Below, piece by piece: positions 33,971-43,453 of a stretch of 64,000 nucleotides of DNA; the first letter of the stretch is position 1; every line of letters begins with the position of its first letter. The stretch is from positions 1 to 64,000 of the forward strand of contig JAEEIV010000054.1 in assembly GCA_016281555.1 (NCBI GenBank). Direction: 5' to 3'. Source of the DNA: Lachnospiraceae bacterium. GTDB lineage: Bacteria; Bacillota; Clostridia; Lachnospirales; Lachnospiraceae. The translations under genes were made by a program, and so were the position numbers. Under the pieces are notes generated by a model. That model worked only from the letters and a program-made list of their open reading frames with translations, was not told the origin of the DNA and searched no databases.

Positions 33971-34792
33971 ATGCGACCGAAGATCAGCACACTTTCATCG
34001 CCCGTCCTGGCGGGCGTCGTACGCGAAAAAACAGCCGGAGCCGCGCGCGCGGAGATCCGGAACTGCCTGTATCACGGGGCCGGCATGATCGACCTTCATC
34101 TTTCCTGCCTGGAGACCCGGGACGGGGAAACCCTGAAGTCGATCATTTCTTCGACGTCGCTTCCAGTACTTGCCCTTCATTACAACAGCTCGTTTGAAGG
34201 AAAGCGGACGGAGGATCCCGAGGAGGAACGCACTGAGCTTCTCTTCCGCGCCGTTCTTTCCGGCGCCGCCGGCTTGGACATGCAGGGCTACACCTTCGAC
34301 GCGAAATCGCGCACCGCATTTTTCGGGGAAGACCGCTATTCCTTCACGAAGGATCAGCCGAAAGAGGTCGTGACCGATCCGGCCGTCATTGAGCGCCAAG
34401 CGGAGTTCATTGAACGCGTCCACCGGGAAGGCGCGGAAGTCCTGCTTTCCTGTCATCCCGGCGTTTTTCTCGACCGTCATCAGGTCGTCGATCTCGCGCT
34501 GTTCCTGCTGAAAAGGAACCCGGACGTCATCAAGATCGTTTCGATCGCGAATGACGAAGAAGAACTGGCGGAGACCTTTGCGGGCATGATCGCATTGAAA
34601 AAAGAGCTTCCGGTCCCGGTATCCTTCCATGCGGCCGGAAAGGCCGGTGCGCTCAGCCGGATCGTCAATCCGATGCTCGGCGGACACATTCTCTTCGCCG
34701 TCGACCGCTACAAGGAAGGACACACCCTCGCGCAGCCGGAGCTTGCAACCGCGCACGAAGTCGTCGATGGGATCAGAAAGATCATAGAATAA
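33971..34792 (+). CDS. aroD: Type I 3-dehydroquinate dehydratase
   Basis: 273 residues from the ATG at 33971 (GCAGAGG in front; transcription starts near 33938, which excludes the earlier in-frame ATG). Class I aldolase-type barrel. The catalytic His is in 'VLLSCHPGVF', the Schiff-base Lys in 'DVIKIVSIAND', and the product-binding tail in 'SFHAAGKAGALSRIVNPMLG'. Converts 3-dehydroquinate to 3-dehydroshikimate. The Arg-rich substrate contacts are less typical than in Salmonella AroD, so a related catabolic dehydratase cannot be excluded. No other shikimate gene is nearby. Confidence 0.82.
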   Translation: MRPKISTLSSPVLAGVVREKTAGAARAEIRNCLYHGAGMIDLHLSCLETRDGETLKSIISSTSLPVLALHYNSSFEGKRTEDPEEERTELLFRAVLSGAAGLDMQGYTFDAKSRTAFFGEDRYSFTKDQPKEVVTDPAVIERQAEFIERVHREGAEVLLSCHPGVFLDRHQVVDLALFLLKRNPDVIKIVSIANDEEELAETFAGMIALKKELPVPVSFHAAGKAGALSRIVNPMLGGHILFAVDRYKEGHTLAQPELATAHEVVDGIRKIIE

Positions 34793-34813
34793 CAGACGTA
34801 AGGAGCATTGCAA

Positions 34814-35596
34814 ATGGCTTGGCTTCAGGTCGCGGAAGGCGTGCTGATCCCGTTTCTCGGAACGAGTCTCGGGGCGGCCTGCGTCTTCTTCATGAGAAAA
34901 GAACTGAACGATAAGGTAAAGAAGATCCTGGCGGGATTCGCTGCGGGCATCATGGTTTCCGCCTCGTTTTTCAGTCTGATCCTGCCCGCCATCGAGCAGG
35001 CCGGGTATATGGGGAAACTCTCGTTTCTTCCGGCCGTCGTCGGCTTCATCATCGGCATGCTGTTCCTGCTCGTTCTGGACAAGGTCGTCCCGCACGTCCA
35101 CCTGGACCACAGCGAGGAAGGCCTGAAGACCGGATTGAAAAAGACCACGAAGCTCATGCTCGCGGTCACGCTTCATAATCTGCCGGAAGGCATGGCCGCC
35201 GGAGCGGTTTTCGCGGGCTGGCTGTACGGCAATGAACAGATCTCGCTTGCGGGCGCGTTCGCGCTTTCGGTCGGGATCGCATTGCAGAACTTCCCGGAAG
35301 GCGCCATCGTGTCCATGCCGCTTCGGGCGGAAGGCATGCCGAAGGGCAAGACCTTCCTGTTCGGCGTGCTGTCCGGCATCGTTGAGCCGATCGGCGCATT
35401 GCTCACGATTTTCGCGGCGGCGGTTTTCCTGCCGGTACTGCCCTACCTGCTTGCGTTCGCGGCCGGCGCCATGTTCTACGTCGTGGTCGAGGAACTGGTC
35501 CCCGACATGAAGGAAGGTTCCCATTCGAATCTCGGAACCATCAGTTTTGCCATCGGCTTCGTGCTGATGATGATGCTTGACGTCGGCCTCGGCTGA
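34814..35596 (+). CDS. ZIP family metal transporter
   Basis: 260 residues, about eight membrane segments. The ZIP signatures are in TM4 and TM5: 'VTLHNLPEGMAAGAVFAG' and 'LQNFPEGAIVSMPL', with metal-binding His, Asn and Glu. A short His-bearing loop 'VPHVHLDHSEEG' lies between TM3 and TM4. Of the ZupT/GufA-like branch; imports zinc or related divalent cations into the cytoplasm. The ATG at 34814 has AGGAG 8 nt upstream. It follows aroD after 21 nt and precedes the ABC export cluster by 15 nt. Confidence 0.92.
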   Translation: MAWLQVAEGVLIPFLGTSLGAACVFFMRKELNDKVKKILAGFAAGIMVSASFFSLILPAIEQAGYMGKLSFLPAVVGFIIGMLFLLVLDKVVPHVHLDHSEEGLKTGLKKTTKLMLAVTLHNLPEGMAAGAVFAGWLYGNEQISLAGAFALSVGIALQNFPEGAIVSMPLRAEGMPKGKTFLFGVLSGIVEPIGALLTIFAAAVFLPVLPYLLAFAAGAMFYVVVEELVPDMKEGSHSNLGTISFAIGFVLMMMLDVGLG

Positions 35597-35611
35597 CCGG
35601 AGGAAGAAAGA

Positions 35612-36307
35612 ATGATCTCGGTCAAAGATCTCTCGTTTTCATACGGAAAGAAAAGAATACTGAGCGGCCTTTCCTTCTCCGCGGGTCCCGGCGAATGCGT
35701 CGCGATCATCGGTTCGAACGGCAGCGGCAAATCGACGACGCTGTCGCTCATCACGGGCGCATTGAAGCCCGCGGCAGGCGAGATCGCCGTGACCGGAAAG
35801 ATCGGGTTCATTCCCCAGGGGACGGCGCTCTTCGAGGACATGACCGTGGAAGACAATCTCCGCTTTTTCGCGGGACTCTTTCACGCGGAGGTCCCTTCGG
35901 TGCTGCCGTTCGATCTCAATAAGGACCGGAAAAAGCGCGTGTCGAAGCTTTCGGGCGGACGGAAAAAGCAGGTCAGCATTGCCGCGGCCCTGCTCGGCGA
36001 CCCGGAAAACATTTTGCTCGACGAACCCGCCGCCGGTCTTGATCTTATCTATCAGCAGCAGCTCATTGACCTGCTCTTTCATCTGAAGGCAGCGGGCCGG
36101 ACGATCCTCTACGTGGGACACAATCCCTTTGAATACGCGGCGGTGTTCGACCGTCTCGTCTTCCTCGGTAAAGACGGTCCCCGCTATTTTTCCCGGAACG
36201 ACTTCGGCGGCAACGAGACCGACATCGGTCTCGTCGCAGGCCGGATCTCAGAATACTTTAAAAGCCATTACGACACCAAGGAATTCAAGGAAGGAGAAAT
36301 TTCATGA
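35612..36307 (+). CDS. ABC transporter ATP-binding protein
   Basis: 231 residues. Walker A in 'IIGSNGSGKSTTLSLITG', signature 'LSGGRKKQVSIAAAL', Walker B 'ENILLDEPAAGLDL', switch 'ILYVGHNPFEYA' (His present). First of four overlapping genes (ATPase, anchored P/Q-rich protein, two ABC-2 permeases), so it powers an exporter. The stop overlaps the next start by 4 nt. Substrate unknown. Confidence 0.92.
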   Translation: MISVKDLSFSYGKKRILSGLSFSAGPGECVAIIGSNGSGKSTTLSLITGALKPAAGEIAVTGKIGFIPQGTALFEDMTVEDNLRFFAGLFHAEVPSVLPFDLNKDRKKRVSKLSGGRKKQVSIAAALLGDPENILLDEPAAGLDLIYQQQLIDLLFHLKAAGRTILYVGHNPFEYAAVFDRLVFLGKDGPRYFSRNDFGGNETDIGLVAGRISEYFKSHYDTKEFKEGEIS

Positions 36308-37959
36308 ACGATTTCGAAAATCAGGATTTGAACGTACAGCCTCCGGTGGAGCCGGTCGCGCCGCAGCCGGCGCCTCAGGTCGCGCCTCAGCCGGCACCGC
36401 AGGTCACGTACCAGCAGCCGGCAGCACCCCAGGGACAGCCGGTCTACTATCAGCAGCCTGCCGCGCCCCAGGGACAGCCCGCCGCGGATCAGCAGCAGCC
36501 GGTCTACTATCAGCAGCCGGTGCAGGAAGCGCCGAAGAAAAAGAAGAAGGGCGGAAAGGCCGTCCTTGTCATCCTGCTAATCCTCCTGCTCGCAGGGATC
36601 GCCGTCGGCGGCTACTTCCTCATCAAGAGCCTGCTGAATGCTCCTGCGAACAACGGCCGGATCCTGCAGGCCTATGCAAACACCACGAAGGCCATTCTGC
36701 CTTCCGGCATGAAGAATCTGGACCGGGAATTCTCCGCCGACTTAAGTTTGGACCTTTCCAAGATGCCGCTTGACACCGGCCTTTCGTTAAGCGGTACCGT
36801 GAACGGAACAGTCAATTACAAGAACCGGAAGGCTGCTGCGAACCTGAAAGCCAACGTTCTCGGCATGACCATGGACGCGCTTTCGCTCTTCCTGTCGGAA
36901 AACGACGTTTCGATCAAATCGGCCATGCTGATCGGCGACAGCGCGTACGGCCTGTCTCTCAAAGATGCGGAGCAGAACATTGCCAAGTCCGTTCTGCATC
37001 CGGACAGCGGATCCGAACTCGCATTGCCGAAAGAGACCTACGATCAGATCGTGGCGATCATTCCGGCCGTCAGAGAACTGCTGACGATCGACGTACGGAA
37101 GTTCGCTTCGGCCTTTGAGACCGAACTCTGGAATGAAGTCGACGCATTGAACGTCACGGAAAAGAGCGAAGCCGCGATCACGGTCCTCGAGAAAGAATAC
37201 GACGTCAACGTCACGAAGATCACGCTGAACGGCGCTCAGCTGGCGGAACTTCTGGAAAAGCTGGAGGCCTGGCTGGAAAAAGATTCCGAAGGGGAGAAGG
37301 TCTTCAAACTTCTGGATCAGCTCATGGGCATTCAGGACGTCACGGACAGAGAAGGGTATCTCTCCAAGTTCCGCGAACTTCTGAATGACATGAAAGAAAC
37401 CGGGGAAAACTTCACGCTGACCGTGACCGGTTCGATCGACAAGAGCACCGGGTACCTTGCGCGCCTGGAGTGCTCCTACAAGATGGAAAAGGACGAAGCG
37501 AAGGGAATCGAGGGAAGATCCGGTTCCTACAAGGCCGATACGCGGATCGAAGACGACTTTGTGAAGACGTACGTCGAAATGGATCAGGGAGAGGGCGCGG
37601 CCCTGCAATTCAGCACGGAGTGGAACAAAAAGACCGGCGAATTCGTCGGCAGGGTCTCCGGAGAGCAGGATCCGCTCATTACTGCGACGATCACCGCGGA
37701 GAATGACTCCGTCACGATCATCCCCGGAAAAGTCATTCTCCCGTCGTTCAATCTGCCGTCGGATCCCGATCTTTCGCTGGGCAACCTGAACGAAGTCGAT
37801 TTGAGTTTCATCACGCTGAAGATCTCCGCCAAGGCGGAAGAACCTTCCGTTCCGGAGTACAAGGAACTCCTGACCATGAGTCAGGATGACCTCCAGAGTC
37901 TGCTCGAGACCATCCTGACGAGACTCCGCAGCTTCGGACTGGGCGGCGTTAACTATTAA
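36304..37959 (+). CDS. Membrane-anchored protein with Pro/Gln-rich N terminus
   Basis: 551 residues. About 1-75 are a Pro/Gln/Tyr-rich repeat region ('QPAPQV', 'YYQQPAAPQGQP' twice), followed by a Lys cluster (KKKKK) and one membrane helix (about 84-108). This gives a cytosolic disordered tail and a large outside domain of about 440 residues. That domain is built of beta-rich lipoprotein-like segments with helical inserts ('LAELLEKLEAWLEKDSEGEK'). No enzymatic motif is seen. It is embedded between an ABC ATPase and two permeases with overlapping or near-overlapping ends, so it is probably an accessory or substrate-handling part of that exporter. Not assigned to a named family. Confidence 0.75.
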   Translation: MNDFENQDLNVQPPVEPVAPQPAPQVAPQPAPQVTYQQPAAPQGQPVYYQQPAAPQGQPAADQQQPVYYQQPVQEAPKKKKKGGKAVLVILLILLLAGIAVGGYFLIKSLLNAPANNGRILQAYANTTKAILPSGMKNLDREFSADLSLDLSKMPLDTGLSLSGTVNGTVNYKNRKAAANLKANVLGMTMDALSLFLSENDVSIKSAMLIGDSAYGLSLKDAEQNIAKSVLHPDSGSELALPKETYDQIVAIIPAVRELLTIDVRKFASAFETELWNEVDALNVTEKSEAAITVLEKEYDVNVTKITLNGAQLAELLEKLEAWLEKDSEGEKVFKLLDQLMGIQDVTDREGYLSKFRELLNDMKETGENFTLTVTGSIDKSTGYLARLECSYKMEKDEAKGIEGRSGSYKADTRIEDDFVKTYVEMDQGEGAALQFSTEWNKKTGEFVGRVSGEQDPLITATITAENDSVTIIPGKVILPSFNLPSDPDLSLGNLNEVDLSFITLKISAKAEEPSVPEYKELLTMSQDDLQSLLETILTRLRSFGLGGVNY

Positions 37960-37975
37960 CTTTCAGGAGTAAGGA

Positions 37976-39178
37976 GTGAAAGGGCTCTTTTTAAGAGACG
38001 GTTTCCTTTTCGGGCGCGGGTTCCTGCCCGCGCTCGTTCTCGCTGCGCTGACCGGCCTTCTCTGCTTTCTGGCCGGCTACTCAGTCTCGAAAAGCGCCTC
38101 CTCGGAGACGGCGCCGGTTTCGGTCGCGCTCGTCAATGAAGACGACAGCATGACCGGGCTCATTGCCGTCAACGCCGTCAAGGAAGCGCCTTTCATCAAA
38201 GGACTGCTGGAGTTCGTCGACTGCGACTTGGAAACCGCAAAAGAAGCCCTGCAAAGAGGCCGCCTCGAAGCCGTGATCCACCTGCCGAAAGGCTACATTC
38301 AGAACATTTCCCACGGGATCCCCGGAAAAGGATACATCTATCTGTCCGGCAGCGCGGCCACCTCGGGCGAGATCATCCGCTCCATTGCTTCGTTCGGAGA
38401 GCTGATGCTCGTCGCCGGGCAGCAGGGCGTGTTCGTCGGAGAGGATCTGGTCCTCGCGCATGGTCTCAGCGAAGCCGTTCATGAAGACTATCTGACGAAG
38501 AGCAATTCCGCACTGTTGGAGCACGCGTTTTCGCTGTTTGACGGCGGCAGCATCGTGGAAGTAACGGATTACGCCGGCAGCGGGCTTCCGCTCCTGCAAA
38601 GTTACGCCGTGCTGTGGCTCGCGTTTTTCCTGCTCATTACCGGGCTGTTCTTCGGTCCCCTGTATACAACGGATCTCAAAAAAGGACTGCTCGTCCGGCT
38701 CTACAGCGGCGGGATCCGGCCCTTCGGTTTCCTTTCCGGAAAACTGTTCTACCCGTTCGTTTTCCGTCTTCTCGTGACGGTTCCCGTCCTCGTATTCCTG
38801 TTCTTCGTTTTCCCGCCTGCGATCCGCCCCGGCAATCTTTTGTTCGCACTGCTCGGGCTCATCATTGCCACGGTCTTCATCACTTCCGCTTCCGTGATCC
38901 TCTCGGAAAGGAAGGGCGCTCCGGCGCTCATTGCCGGCATCGCCGTGGTCTCGCTCCTGCTCTCGGGCGGGATCGTTCCGCGCGCGTTTCTTCCAGAAAC
39001 CGTTACGAAGGTCGCGCGCTTTTTACCGGTCGGGGCCCTGTATCATTGCCTGTCGCCGCTCTTCGGCGGAACGACGGACGTTCCCGCGATCATCACCGGG
39101 GCCTTGGAAGCAGGGCTCCTGCTCTTCTTATCGCTGCTGTTTCTGAAGCAGTTTCCGGAAAGGGGTGAGACCGCATGA
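37976..39178 (+). CDS. ABC-2 type permease (YhgE/Pip-like)
   Basis: 400 residues from a GTG start with AGGAG 6 nt upstream. Topology of ABC-2 permeases: TM1 near 13-35, a large extracytoplasmic domain of about 170 residues ('VSVALVNEDDSMTGL' is typical of the group), then five C-terminal helices from about 205. It pairs with the next gene, whose ATG overlaps its stop by 4 nt. Exporter of unknown substrate. Confidence 0.85.
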   Translation: MKGLFLRDGFLFGRGFLPALVLAALTGLLCFLAGYSVSKSASSETAPVSVALVNEDDSMTGLIAVNAVKEAPFIKGLLEFVDCDLETAKEALQRGRLEAVIHLPKGYIQNISHGIPGKGYIYLSGSAATSGEIIRSIASFGELMLVAGQQGVFVGEDLVLAHGLSEAVHEDYLTKSNSALLEHAFSLFDGGSIVEVTDYAGSGLPLLQSYAVLWLAFFLLITGLFFGPLYTTDLKKGLLVRLYSGGIRPFGFLSGKLFYPFVFRLLVTVPVLVFLFFVFPPAIRPGNLLFALLGLIIATVFITSASVILSERKGAPALIAGIAVVSLLLSGGIVPRAFLPETVTKVARFLPVGALYHCLSPLFGGTTDVPAIITGALEAGLLLFLSLLFLKQFPERGETA

Positions 39179-40173
39179 AGACCTTCCTCTTTTCCGTCAA
39201 ACACATGCTGAGGACTCCGTTGTTCTTCGTCCTGACTGCGCTCGTGCTTCTGCTCCCGCCGCTATTGTATGCGGTCGGGAATCATTCTTCCATCCCGAAG
39301 ACGGTCTACGTGCTGGAAGATCCTGAAGATCCGGAAAGCCAGCGGATGGCTTCGTACCTTGACCATGAAGGATTCGAACCGGTTTCAGACGAAGCAACGC
39401 TTCGAAAAGGGCTCTGCGACGGAACGATCGATTCCGGGATCCTGATCCCGGCGGATTTCTCCGAACGCCTGGAATCACATGACGTCGAGGGCATTCTCAG
39501 GGTGCTCTTCACACCGACCACGCTGCTTCCGAACATCAAAAAAGAAGAGATCACTGCGGCTCTCTTCTCTGTTTATGCTCCTTATCTTACGGGAAAAAGC
39601 CTGGAAGGCACGGGGATCACGCTGGAAGAAGTCCTGGACGAATACCACCGCCGTATGGGCGACTCTGCCACGCTCGTTTTCACCTTTGACATCATTGAGG
39701 AAAGCGGCGCTCCTGTGCAGGAAGCCGAAACCGGAAGGCGGTTCTTCCTCGGCGCACTGTCTTTGCTCTTGTTCCTCGCGCTTTATTTCGCCGTGGCGTC
39801 TCCGCTCTTCGACCGTTTCCGGTCAATTTCGGAGCGGATCGGCAGGAAAGCCGCTTTCTTCTCGATCCTGCTTCCGGGCTCGCTTCTTAGGGCATTCGTG
39901 CTCGCCCTGGCCGCATTCTTCGCTTCGCTCTTTGCGGGACAGGTAACGCTTCTGCCGGGCATCCTGCTCTTCATCGCGCTCGTCACGGTCGTGCACTATC
40001 TCCTGCTCGCCCTGCCGGGCGGGAACTGGAAGGACATTGCCGTCCTGTTCTTCGCGGCATTCAGCCTCGTGCTCTGCCCGATTTTCCTGGATCTCTCGCT
40101 CTTCTATCACCCGCTCCGTGTGATCCGCTTCTTCGTACCGCCGTACTGGCTCTGGTTCTTCGCCGGGGTATAA
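39175..40173 (+). CDS. ABC-2 type permease, second subunit
   Basis: 332 residues. TM1 near 13-32, an outside domain with 'KTVYVLEDPEDPESQRMASY' and 'GLCDGTIDSGILIPADFSE', then five helices from about 190. Same fold as the upstream permease, so the exporter is a heterodimer driven by the ATPase at 35612. The C terminus ends in 'FVPPYWLWFFAGV'. A GC hairpin with a T-run follows. Confidence 0.83.
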   Translation: MKTFLFSVKHMLRTPLFFVLTALVLLLPPLLYAVGNHSSIPKTVYVLEDPEDPESQRMASYLDHEGFEPVSDEATLRKGLCDGTIDSGILIPADFSERLESHDVEGILRVLFTPTTLLPNIKKEEITAALFSVYAPYLTGKSLEGTGITLEEVLDEYHRRMGDSATLVFTFDIIEESGAPVQEAETGRRFFLGALSLLLFLALYFAVASPLFDRFRSISERIGRKAAFFSILLPGSLLRAFVLALAAFFASLFAGQVTLLPGILLFIALVTVVHYLLLALPGGNWKDIAVLFFAAFSLVLCPIFLDLSLFYHPLRVIRFFVPPYWLWFFAGV

Positions 40174-40178
40174 TAAGA

Positions 40179-40206
40179 GCGCGGCCCTGCCGCGCCCTGT
40201 CTTTTT
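40179..40206 (+). terminator. Terminator of the ABC export operon
   Basis: GCGCGGC (40179-40185) pairs with GCCGCGC (40189-40195), loop CCT, followed after 6 nt by TTTTT. It lies between convergent genes, so it may also act on ispD. Confidence 0.65.
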
Positions 40207-40939
40207 ATCTCTTTTCTTCCGCTTCCCGCTTCAGCCTTCGTGCGGTCAGCACCGCTTCCGCCATCATGAAGTCGAACTGCGTCGTGACCTTGAAGTTTTC
40301 CTCGCTCCCCGGAACGATATGCACTTTTACGTCCGTAAACCGCTCCACAGCCGAAGCATCGTCGGTCAGCCCGGACAATGCCGCCTCTTTTTCCGCCTTT
40401 TTGTAAGCTTCCCGGATGAGTTCCGTCCGGAACGCCTGCGGCGTCTGCACCGCATAGCAGGTCCTCCTGTCCGGCGTCGCCGTGACGGTCCCGCCTTCCG
40501 AAGCCAGTTTCACCGTATCCTTCGACGGAACGGCGGCAATGACCGCCCCGCATTTTTTCACGCCTTCGATCACATTGCATACGATCTCTTCCGTCAGCAT
40601 GCAGCGTGCACTGTCGTGGATCAGGACGTACTCGCACGAAAGACCGGTTTCCAGCGCCTCCAATCCCTTCATAGAGGAATCGTACCGCTCTTTCCCGCCG
40701 GCAATGACCTCGACTTCCGGCAGTCCCGCGTCGTCAAGGATCCGTTTCGCTTCGCCGATCGAGTTTTCTCCCGTTACGACGATCAGCCGGTCGACGTGCG
40801 GAAGCAGGGCGTCGACGCTGTAAAGAAACATCGGCGTCTCATCCACGGGAAGAAACTGCTTCGGCGTGTCGCCGCCGAACCTCGTTCCCTTTCCCGCCGC
40901 CAGAAGGAGCGCTCCGATTTTTGCTTTTTTTCCGCTCAT
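40205..40939 (-). CDS. ispD: 2-C-methyl-D-erythritol 4-phosphate cytidylyltransferase
   Basis: 244 residues from the ATG at 40939. The CTP-binding loop is 'LLLAAGKGTRFGGDTPKQFL', the substrate region 'ILIHDSARCMLTEEIV', and the C-terminal 'TDDASAVERF' and 'VPGSEENFKVTTQFD'. Third step of the non-mevalonate isoprenoid pathway. Slightly diverged 'HDSARC' replaces the usual HDAARP, so a Lic/ribitol-type cytidylyltransferase is the alternative; overall layout favours IspD. It is the last gene of the secA-to-ispD run. Confidence 0.88.
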   Translation of the reverse strand: MSGKKAKIGALLLAAGKGTRFGGDTPKQFLPVDETPMFLYSVDALLPHVDRLIVVTGENSIGEAKRILDDAGLPEVEVIAGGKERYDSSMKGLEALETGLSCEYVLIHDSARCMLTEEIVCNVIEGVKKCGAVIAAVPSKDTVKLASEGGTVTATPDRRTCYAVQTPQAFRTELIREAYKKAEKEAALSGLTDDASAVERFTDVKVHIVPGSEENFKVTTQFDFMMAEAVLTARRLKREAEEKR

Positions 40940-40952
40940 TGCCAAACGCACC

Positions 40953-41462
40953 TCATCCTACGGTGAAGCCGAACAGCCCCGGGACGAAATAGGCCAGGGT
41001 ATCCATGATGGCCGTCGCCATCAAGAGCCCCAGAAAGATCGCCAGCGAGGCTTTTTTAATGTCAAACTCATAGAGCGCGGCGATGAGCGAACCCATCCAT
41101 GCGCCGGTGCCCGGGATCGGAATGCCGACGAACAACAGCAGAAACACGAAAAATCCGCGTTCCTTTCCCTTGGACTTTTTTTCCGCCCTGCGTTCCAGCC
41201 ATTCCACGAATCTCACGCAAATGCGCTTCGCTTTCATGAATGCGAAGATTTTTTTGATGAACAGGAGGATGAACGGGATCGGAATGATGTTTCCGATGAT
41301 CGAGAACAGATTGCCCTGCCAGAGCGGCAGGTTCAAAAGGCGCGCGACGATGATGCCGCCCCGGAGTTCCACGAGCGGAACCATCGAAACGAGCGACACG
41401 AAGATCTGTCTCGGGAGCCAGGTGCCGAGCCCGGCCTCATACCATTGTACCAACGCTTCCAT
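40953..41462 (-). CDS. Small multidrug export family membrane protein (COG2426)
   Basis: 169 residues with four to five hydrophobic segments. The family motifs 'VSMVPLVELRGGIIVARLL' and 'FVGIPIPGTGAWMGSLIAAL' identify the COG2426 (sm_multidrug_ex) group related to the DedA/VTT fold. The named drug export role is poorly supported in the family. It lies between tsaD and ispD on the same strand, with GGAG before the ATG. Confidence 0.85.
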   Translation of the reverse strand: MEALVQWYEAGLGTWLPRQIFVSLVSMVPLVELRGGIIVARLLNLPLWQGNLFSIIGNIIPIPFILLFIKKIFAFMKAKRICVRFVEWLERRAEKKSKGKERGFFVFLLLFVGIPIPGTGAWMGSLIAALYEFDIKKASLAIFLGLLMATAIMDTLAYFVPGLFGFTVG

Positions 41463-41501
41463 ATATTTCTCCGTACTGCGCGGCCCGCCGCGCCGTCAAT
41501 G

Positions 41502-42521
41502 CTATCTCTCTCCGAGTTTCAACCCGGGCACGGCGTTTAAGTCCCAGCCGGACTTCGCGCCTTTCAGGTATTCGTAATACGCGGCCGCGCCGATCATGGC
41601 CGCATTGTCGGTGCAGAGCACCGGAGACGGCGCGTAGAACGAGACGCCGCACCGTTCACACATCGCTTTCAGGCTTTCCCGAAGCGCCGAATTCGATGCC
41701 ACACCGCCCGCGACGGCAAGTTTCCGGTAACCGCTCTCCTTTAGGAACGCTTCCGTCCTTTCGGTCAGGACGTCCACCACGGCCTTCTGGAAGGAAGCCG
41801 CGAGATCCGCTTCGTTCACGGTCTCTCCGGTCATTTCCGCGTGGTTCAGATAGTTCAGCACCGCGCTTTTCAGCCCGGAAAAGCTGAAATCGTATGCCGC
41901 GCCGCCCACCTTCGCCTTCGGGAAGACGATCGCGTCCGGATTTCCTTCTTTCGCCTTCCTGTCCACCTTCGGACCGCCGGGATAGCCTAATCCGATCGCC
42001 CGCGCGACCTTATCGAACGCCTCTCCCGCCGCGTCGTCCCTGGTCTTTCCGATGATCCGGAAAACGCCGTAATCCGTGACTTCCACGAGATGCGTGTGCC
42101 CGCCGGAAACGACGAGCGACGCAAACGGCGGCTCGAGGTCCTTGTGCTCGATGAAATTCGCTGCGACGTGCCCTTCGATGTGATGCACGCCGACGAGCGG
42201 TTTCTTCGCCGCATAGGCGAGTCCCTTCGCCATCGAAACGCCGACGAGCAATGCCCCGACGAGCCCGGGACCGTAGGTCACCGCGACCGCGTCGATCTCC
42301 TCCATCGTGACGTTTGCGGCCTTCAGGGCCTCTTTCACGACCGGCACGATCTTCTCGACGTGCTTTCTCGAGGCGATCTCCGGCACGACGCCGCCGTACA
42401 GCGTATGCAGCGCGATCTGCGAAGAGATCACGTTCGAAAGGACGGTCCGGCCGTTTCTTACGACCGCGGCCGCCGTCTCGTCGCAGGAACTCTCAATTGC
42501 AAGGATCGTGATGTCTTTCAT
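41502..42521 (-). CDS. tsaD: tRNA t6A threonylcarbamoyltransferase
   Basis: 339 residues. ASKHA fold with '[16 protein letters not shown]', the metal-binding histidines in '[12 protein letters not shown]', and '[14 protein letters not shown]'. Transfers threonylcarbamoyl from TC-AMP to A37 of ANN-decoding tRNAs, with TsaB and TsaE encoded in the same operon. It overlaps rnz by 4 nt. TsaC is not in the window. Confidence 0.97.
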   Translation of the reverse strand: MKDITILAIESSCDETAAAVVRNGRTVLSNVISSQIALHTLYGGVVPEIASRKHVEKIVPVVKEALKAANVTMEEIDAVAVTYGPGLVGALLVGVSMAKGLAYAAKKPLVGVHHIEGHVAANFIEHKDLEPPFASLVVSGGHTHLVEVTDYGVFRIIGKTRDDAAGEAFDKVARAIGLGYPGGPKVDRKAKEGNPDAIVFPKAKVGGAAYDFSFSGLKSAVLNYLNHAEMTGETVNEADLAASFQKAVVDVLTERTEAFLKESGYRKLAVAGGVASNSALRESLKAMCERCGVSFYAPSPVLCTDNAAMIGAAAYYEYLKGAKSGWDLNAVPGLKLGER

Positions 42522-43453
42522 GCTTCGACTTCCGGCGCCTCCGGCGTCTCCTCAAATCTCAAAGTGGTGCTTTGCCCGTCCTTCGGCACGAGCGCCGCCG
42601 GGAAGATCTCCTTCAGCGACTCCTCGTATTCCTTCGGATGATTCATTGCCGGGCTGAAATGCGTGAGCCAGAGTTCCTTCACGCCGGCCTCCTTCGCGAG
42701 CCGGCAGGCATCCTGCATCAGCATGTGCTTCTTTTCCTGAAGGGCTCCGTCCTTTTCTTCCTCGCCGTACATGCCCTCGGCAATGAAGAGATCGGCCCCC
42801 GCCGCTTCTTCTGCGATCCTCGGGATCGGCCGGGTGTCGGTCACGTACGTCAGTTTCAGTCCTTTCCGCGGCGGTCCCATGACCAGATCGGGCGTATAGA
42901 TCCGTCCGTCTTCACAAACGGTCTCCCCGTGCTGCAGGCGGTTCCAGAGTTTGATCGGGATCTCCGCCTCCTTCGCCCTTTCCGGGTCGAACGCCGGGAG
43001 CCGGTCCACCGTGACCGTATAGCCGTAGCAGGGGACCTTGTGATCCACCTTGAACGCGCGGATCTTATATCCGCCGAATTCATACTCGAAGCTGTCTCCG
43101 GTGAATTCGACGAATTTAATGGAAAACGGGAGTTCCGGCGCGACGACGCGAAGCATCGATACCACGCGCTCCAGCCCCTTCGGGCCGACGAGCGTGAGGG
43201 GTTCGGTCCGGTCCGCATTGCCCATCGTAAGCAAGAGACCGGGCAGACCGCTGATATGATCGCCGTGGTAATGCGTGAAGCAGATGACGTCGATCGGATT
43301 CGGCGAATACCCGCTTTTCCTGAGCGCCATCTGCGTGCCTTCGCCGCAGTCGATGACGAGCGCGGAGCCGTTCAGCCTGCAATATAAGGAAGTCAGATAG
43401 CGGTAAGGAAGCGGCATCATGCCGCCCGTCCCGAGTAAACAAAGATCTAACAT
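42518..43453 (-). CDS. rnz: Ribonuclease Z / MBL-fold tRNA 3' nuclease
   Basis: 311 residues. Metallo-beta-lactamase fold with the zinc motif '[17 protein letters not shown]'. Downstream ligands are in 'LTYVTDTRP' (the Asp bridging both metals) and '[11 protein letters not shown]'. The N-terminal '[18 protein letters not shown]' is typical of RNase Z. Trims tRNA 3' trailers. It sits between rimI and tsaD, overlapping both. Confidence 0.92.
   Translation of the reverse strand: MLDLCLLGTGGMMPLPYRYLTSLYCRLNGSALVIDCGEGTQMALRKSGYSPNPIDVICFTHYHGDHISGLPGLLLTMGNADRTEPLTLVGPKGLERVVSMLRVVAPELPFSIKFVEFTGDSFEYEFGGYKIRAFKVDHKVPCYGYTVTVDRLPAFDPERAKEAEIPIKLWNRLQHGETVCEDGRIYTPDLVMGPPRKGLKLTYVTDTRPIPRIAEEAAGADLFIAEGMYGEEEKDGALQEKKHMLMQDACRLAKEAGVKELWLTHFSPAMNHPKEYEESLKEIFPAALVPKDGQSTTLRFEETPEAPEVEA

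Noticed and set aside
33995..35524. 509-codon minus-strand open frame across the dehydroquinase and ZIP genes
   Set aside because: His/Arg/Glu-rich shadow translation spanning two recognised genes, with no domain and no start signal.
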